Assembly: GCA_038253885.1 (NCBI GenBank)
Contig: JBBSGP010000031.1
Span: 1 to 35,938 of the forward strand
Reading direction: 5' to 3'
Source of the DNA: JALZAQ01 sp038253885
GTDB lineage: Bacteria; Gemmatimonadota; Gemmatimonadetes; Gemmatimonadales; Gemmatimonadaceae
Length of the DNA stretch: 35,938 bases
This document shows positions 32,174-35,938 of the stretch, one piece after another. Both the position numbers and the translations under genes were made by a program. Below the pieces are notes generated by a model. The model worked only from the letters and a program-made list of their open reading frames with translations. It was not told the DNA's origin and ran no database searches. Within the stretch, counting starts at the first letter, position 1, and each line of letters starts with the position of its first letter.

Positions 32174-34427
32174 CACCGCAGAGCCGGCTGCGGGCGCTCG
32201 TTCCAACCAGGCTCTCGGCTCGCGCATCCACGGCGTCGAGGGAGCGAGCGGCCTCGGACGCGGCGCTCATCGCCGCTGCCATCCCGTCGGTGAGCCCGGG
32301 GATTCCGGCGGATGGGCTCAGCTGCGATGCGAGGACATTCGCCATGCGCGAGCGAATCGCGGCCCGAAGAGGTGCCGCTTCGGCGAGCGCCACCAATCGT
32401 CGCCGGGATGCCAGAAGAAGACGCTCCGCATCCGACGCGACACCGCGACATGCCGCGGCATCGAGTCGCGCCAGTGCTGTGATCCGCATGGCGCTCAGGG
32501 CGACGGGCTCGGGAAGTGGCGCGCCGATGACGGCGCTATCGGGGCGCGGAAGCGGAGACTCCAACAGAGCGCGCAGCAGATCGGCTGATGACGGGGTCCT
32601 GGCCGGCCCGAACCGCGCCAGGTACGTGTCCCGCGCCGACTCCGCTGGCGGGGCAACCTCATCCAGGAGATGAACGAGCGCCCGTGCGGCCTCTCCTGAT
32701 TGGTCGGGCGGGCGCACGGCGCCGTAACCGGTGATGTACTCGTCCTGCACCGACGACAGGTACCCGTTCATCCGGCCGTCGTGGGCCAGGGCGGACGCGA
32801 CGAACCAATCTACATTGCGCGCGAATAACTCGGTCGGACGTTGCGCCAGAGCGGAGGGACGCTCGAGCGATGGCGACTCGAGCATCGCCGCCGACAATCC
32901 CTCCACCGACTGAGCCAGGGCTCCTCGGCGCTCGCGGACCGCTCTGTCGGTGGCGTAGTCGCCGTAGATGGCATAGCGCCGGCGGGCCTCCTGCCAATCC
33001 AGGTCGTGCGCGATCTCGTGAGCGAGTGTGCCGGCGCTCGTCGCCAGCGGCAGCCAGATTGTGCGGCGGCGGGGATCGTGCAGCGCGAGCGCTGCCCTCC
33101 CCGCCCCGCTGTCGCCGAAGTGCACGCGCAAACCGTGGACGTCGAGAGACGGCACCACCCGCTCCAGATCGATCAGCGCCGTGAGCAGCATCCGACGGTA
33201 GTAAGGTCGCCACGAGACGGGCACGGCCTCATCGAAGCTCACCGCATTGGGACCGAGCGCGGAGGCGAGCTGCCTGTTCGTGGGACCGTCGGAACCAGGG
33301 AGCCAGGGCGATTCCTGTGCATAGGGCCGGAGCGCCACCGCGGCGGCAATCGCGATCTGCGACAACGAGCCGTCCATGCCGGTACCGAGAGATCCGGAGA
33401 GGATTGCGTATTCGGCGGCAAAGCTCTCCTCGTTGCTCGAGTGAGAGAGAAAGCGCCAGCGCGCGAAGCGCCCCGGCCGGTCGGGCGCGGAGAGCATCAA
33501 TCGCCGTCGCAACTGGCCGAGCGCGATGACGATCGGAGCCTGGGGAGGCGACCGGCGGAGGGCAATGACCTCGGCCAGCCGCTCGGCGCTCGGTCGATTC
33601 ACCAACGACGGCGATCCGGCGCTCGCGCCAGGGATGCCGCGCGGTGACGCGACGAGAGCGCGCAGTTGGGTGAGCAGCGCGGGTGCGACGTCCAGAGCTT
33701 CCTGCTCCACCGCCGGTGGCAGCTGCTCCAGCAGCGGACGCTCGACCTCGAAGCGGCGCTCGGCGCGCCACACGGGCAGCAGCTGGAGCGGGTCAACGCC
33801 CTCTCGTCGGGCCACCACGAGAAGGGAGGCGGCATCTCGACGGGCGAGCTCACGGTCACGGACGAGAGCCGCGACTCCGGCCGCCAGCTGAGCCGTGGCG
33901 GGCCGGACAGCGCCTTCCGCCGATGCGAGCGTGTACGCGATACGACTGGCCAGCTCGCCCGCGCGGGGATCACGCGTCCGGCGCACCGTCACGCTGATCA
34001 GTGCGAGATGACGCGCTCCGCTTCCGTCGATCGGGACGGAGAGGGCCGCGTCATCCAGCGCGGTCGCGCCCACCTGATAGCCCGAGCCATCCAGTGTGCG
34101 GGCGAGCACCGCCCAGGCCGCGCGTTGTCGCACGGAATCCGGAAGGCGCTCGTCATGCTCGAGGTAGTCCACCAGGCGAAAGGGACTTCCCAGACCGAGA
34201 CGCTGGCGCTCGAGGTACCCGATTGCCAGGAGATCCGCGGTGCTCGCCGCCGCGTCCGCATTCACGCGCTCGGCGAGGGCATCGGCGAACTGGCGACCGC
34301 GCGCGAGCTGATTCGCGATCGCAGGGCCGACATCCAGCCGTCCGCACGCCGCGAGGCACGCGGCGAGCAGGACGACGAAGGCGTTTCGGTGGGACCGGAG
34401 GTCCAAGGGAGATCTCGCTCGAGTCAC
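32157..34427 (-). CDS. Large lipoprotein with HExxH zinc-protease motif
   Basis: A 756-residue protein with a signal peptide and lipobox LAAC (Cys28; Cys24 also possible). The N-terminal half (about 30-330) is helical and repeat-like, and no domain is recognised. The C-terminal part has HEIAH at 470-474 and a third-ligand candidate Glu533 in PTELFAR, a spacing and motif seen in some gluzincin and polyvalent-protein peptidase domains. So it is a plausible periplasmic or surface metalloprotease. The start is GTG with GGAAGAGAGG upstream. Its stop overlaps the convergent amidohydrolase-like gene by 17 nt. Confidence 0.82.
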   Translation of the reverse strand: MTRARSPLDLRSHRNAFVVLLAACLAACGRLDVGPAIANQLARGRQFADALAERVNADAAASTADLLAIGYLERQRLGLGSPFRLVDYLEHDERLPDSVRQRAAWAVLARTLDGSGYQVGATALDDAALSVPIDGSGARHLALISVTVRRTRDPRAGELASRIAYTLASAEGAVRPATAQLAAGVAALVRDRELARRDAASLLVVARREGVDPLQLLPVWRAERRFEVERPLLEQLPPAVEQEALDVAPALLTQLRALVASPRGIPGASAGSPSLVNRPSAERLAEVIALRRSPPQAPIVIALGQLRRRLMLSAPDRPGRFARWRFLSHSSNEESFAAEYAILSGSLGTGMDGSLSQIAIAAAVALRPYAQESPWLPGSDGPTNRQLASALGPNAVSFDEAVPVSWRPYYRRMLLTALIDLERVVPSLDVHGLRVHFGDSGAGRAALALHDPRRRTIWLPLATSAGTLAHEIAHDLDWQEARRRYAIYGDYATDRAVRERRGALAQSVEGLSAAMLESPSLERPSALAQRPTELFARNVDWFVASALAHDGRMNGYLSSVQDEYITGYGAVRPPDQSGEAARALVHLLDEVAPPAESARDTYLARFGPARTPSSADLLRALLESPLPRPDSAVIGAPLPEPVALSAMRITALARLDAAACRGVASDAERLLLASRRRLVALAEAAPLRAAIRSRMANVLASQLSPSAGIPGLTDGMAAAMSAASEAARSLDAVDARAESLVGTSARSRLCGANGSG

Positions 34428-34486
34428 GGGATGGGCAACCTCTCTTCCTTTGACGCCACAGGGCCACCGGAGGTTTCCTCTTCTCC

Positions 34487-34693
34487 TCAGTTGACTTTGG
34501 CCACCGCGCTGATCTCGATCAGGATCCCCCGGAGCTGTGCTCCCACGACCGTCCGGCTGGGATACGGGGGGGTGAGCAGGGATTTGTAGATGGAGTTGAA
34601 TTCAGCCCAGTCGTCCGTGTTCGCGAGAAAGACCGTGACGGCGATCACGTCTGGAAGCATTGGCGGTTGCCAGCTTCGCGGACCATCGCTCAT
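34487..34693 (-). pseudogene. RidA (YjgF/UK114) fragment, N-terminus missing and frameshifted
   Basis: The 68-residue open frame ends with a clear RidA C-terminal half (DVIAVTVFLANTDDWAEFNS, then SRTVVGAQLRG with the conserved Arg, and IEISAVAKV). Full RidA proteins are about 125 residues. Upstream, an in-frame trace LEENM precedes the ATG, and the next 40 nt match RidA better in the +1 frame (AMVREAGN), which implies compensating indels. The first 45 or so residues are absent, because the divergent aldolase gene begins 64 nt away. Likely a decayed gene, although an AGGAG just before the ATG could still drive translation. Confidence 0.75.
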
Positions 34694-34757
34694 GTTCTCC
34701 TCGAGGCTCGTGGTTGGCCGCGAGGATCGGCCCTCTCTAGCAGCGAGTAAGCATCGA

Positions 34758-35867
34758 ATGAAGATATCGGAGCTCGAGACCCCGATTCCCGTGGTCGAGC
34801 TCGACCGGATGGCGCGGAACCTGGATCGGATGGCAGCGTATGCGACCGATCACGGCCTCGCGCTTCGCCCGCACAGCAAGACTCACAAGTCCCCATACGT
34901 GGCGACGGAGCAGATCCGTCGCGGTGCGAAGGGGCTCACCTGTGCGACGACGCGAGAGCTCGAAGTCATGGGCGAGGCGACCGAGGATCTTCTGCTCGCC
35001 TACCCCCCGGTCGGAGCTCCCCGTCTGCGCCGTCTCATGCAGCTTCCGCCGGAGACGAGGCTCGCGGTGGCGCTCGACTCGGAGGAGGCGGTGGATTCTC
35101 TGGCCGACGCCGCGCGCGCCGCGAATCGCAGCGTGGGCGTGTTCGTCGAGCTCGACGTGGGAATGCACCGGGTGGGTCTCGCGTCCGCCCAGCAGGCGGT
35201 GACGCTGGCACGCCGGGTGGCAGCACGCGCGCCACTCGAATACCGGGGACTGGCCTTCTATCCCGGACACATCCGCGGCCACGTGGCGGAGCAGGACGCC
35301 GCGCTCCATGGGCTGGCCACGTCCGTCGGGATCGCCATCGATGCGCTCGAGCGAGGCGGACTCGCACCGGCGACGGTGAGCGGTGGGTCGACGCCGACGA
35401 TGTGGCGCACGCACGAGATCACGGGAGTGACGGAGCTTCGCCCGGGCACCTACGTGTACAATGATCGAACGACCGCCCAGATCGGGGCGTGCGATCGGGA
35501 GGATTGCGCGTTGACGGTCCTGGCCACCGTCGTGAGCACGGCTGTGGATGGGCAGGCGGTGATCGATGCCGGCACCAAGGCGCTGGGCCGCGAGCCTCTG
35601 CGCTCGGAGGGTGGCGCAGAGGGCTTCGGAGAGCTGCTCGATCGCCCCGAGGTCACGGTGACGCGGATGTCAGAGGAGCACGGAGTGCTCGATCTCTCGC
35701 GCACGTCATGGCGTCCGACGGTCGGCGAGCAGGTCCGGGTGATCCCGAACCACGTCTGCATCGTGGTTCACCTCAACGACGTGATCCAGGGCGTGCGTGG
35801 CAGCGATGTCGTGGTCAGCTGGCCGGTCGAGGCACGCGGGCGGCAGGCGATGCCGCGCCGGCGTTGA
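34758..35867 (+). CDS. D-threonine aldolase/D-serine dehydratase-like PLP enzyme (DSD1 family)
   Basis: A 369-residue fold-type III (alanine-racemase-like) enzyme. The PLP-lysine motif RPHSKTHKS lies at 37-45. The barrel continues with LDVGMHRVG and VSGGSTPTMW. The C-terminal DSD-like domain has RPGTYVYND, the metal site PNHVC (330-334, His and Cys as in Zn-dependent D-serine dehydratases) and VVSWPVEARG. Related D-threonine aldolases usually have His and Asp at this site, so D-serine or D-hydroxy-amino-acid breakdown seems likely. The ATG at 34758 begins the conserved N-terminus; the earlier in-frame sequence lies antisense to the RidA remnant. Confidence 0.9.
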   Translation: MKISELETPIPVVELDRMARNLDRMAAYATDHGLALRPHSKTHKSPYVATEQIRRGAKGLTCATTRELEVMGEATEDLLLAYPPVGAPRLRRLMQLPPETRLAVALDSEEAVDSLADAARAANRSVGVFVELDVGMHRVGLASAQQAVTLARRVAARAPLEYRGLAFYPGHIRGHVAEQDAALHGLATSVGIAIDALERGGLAPATVSGGSTPTMWRTHEITGVTELRPGTYVYNDRTTAQIGACDREDCALTVLATVVSTAVDGQAVIDAGTKALGREPLRSEGGAEGFGELLDRPEVTVTRMSEEHGVLDLSRTSWRPTVGEQVRVIPNHVCIVVHLNDVIQGVRGSDVVVSWPVEARGRQAMPRRR

Positions 35868-35871
35868 GGTG

Positions 35872-35937
35872 TCAGTTCTTGTGACGGAAAGTGATCCGGC
35901 CGCGCGTGAGGTCGTATGGAGAGACCTCGATCGTCAC
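35872..35937 (-). CDS. infA: Translation initiation factor IF-1, C-terminal end (cut by window edge)
   Basis: The last 21 codons read VTIEVSPYDLTRGRITFRHKN, matching the C-terminus of IF-1 (usual ending V-x-V-E-x-[ST]-P-Y-D-L-x-x-G-R-I-T-[YF]-R). The start is outside the window. It is convergent with the aldolase gene, with only 4 nt between the two stops. Confidence 0.9.
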   Translation of the reverse strand: MTIEVSPYDLTRGRITFRHKN

Positions 35938-35938
35938 C

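Noticed and set aside
1..35938. tRNA, rRNA, CRISPR array, insertion sequence, attachment site or toxin-antitoxin pair
   Set aside because: None recognised when reading both strands by eye; no transposase or integrase motif and no regularly spaced direct repeats were seen.

Overview
The window is about 36 kb of GC-rich DNA, densely packed with protein genes, from a diderm (Gram-negative-type) bacterium. An outer-membrane secretin, several lipoproteins and a type IV pilus locus support the diderm call. The gene mix and style (many GTG starts, 4-bp gene overlaps, pilM-N-O-P-Q followed by minor pilins, D-aminoacylase-like lipoproteins) would suit Gemmatimonadota or a nearby lineage, but no marker here settles that. 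I found no rRNA, tRNA, CRISPR array, insertion sequence or prophage gene.

Region 1 (1-17.8 kb, all on the minus strand) is a type IV pilus island. In transcription order it holds a four-gene regulatory operon (pilS-like kinase, pilR-like sigma-54 activator, a second kinase, a second NtrC-family activator; every junction is a 4-bp overlap), a minor-prepilin operon (fimT/gspH-, pilV-, pilW- and pilX-like), the pilM-N-O-P-Q alignment and secretin operon ending in a 1062-residue lipoprotein with Ig-like and beta-propeller regions, and finally the start of a major-pilin gene cut by the window edge. The regulators probably control pilin expression. A motif GCAA-N2-A-GTTG occurs once upstream of the pilin gene and twice upstream of the minor-prepilin operon, which makes it a candidate regulator site. 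Motor genes (pilB, pilT, pilC) and pilD are not in the window.

Region 2 (17.9-23.9 kb) holds a CBS-domain (CorC/HlyC-type) membrane protein overlapping an ArfB-type ribosome-rescue hydrolase, a convergent secreted protein of unknown function, and a tightly coupled plus-strand operon: a short MutY, an MprF-like phosphatidylglycerol aminoacyltransferase and a VirJ/AcvB-like serine hydrolase. The last two look like a make-and-break pair for aminoacylated lipids.

Region 3 (23.9-30.8 kb) is a MoxR-type cluster: a multi-spanning membrane protein, a DUF4129 protein, a DUF4350 protein, a MoxR AAA+ ATPase and a DUF58 protein on the plus strand. A convergent gene fuses an RDD domain to a SpoIIM-like domain in one 643-residue protein, and its 3' end overlaps the DUF58 gene.

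Region 4 (30.9-35.9 kb) holds a D-aminoacylase-family lipoprotein that has lost most metal ligands, a convergent HExxH lipoprotein, a RidA pseudogene, a D-threonine aldolase/D-serine dehydratase-like enzyme, and the 3' end of infA at the right edge.

Nothing here is an obviously new defence or mobile system. The best candidates for new biology are the RDD-SpoIIM fusion in the MoxR cluster, the lipid aminoacylation/deacylation operon headed by mutY, the metal-ligand-free amidohydrolase lipoprotein beside an HExxH lipoprotein, and the pilus-linked propeller lipoprotein together with a calcium-loop-like insert in PilQ.
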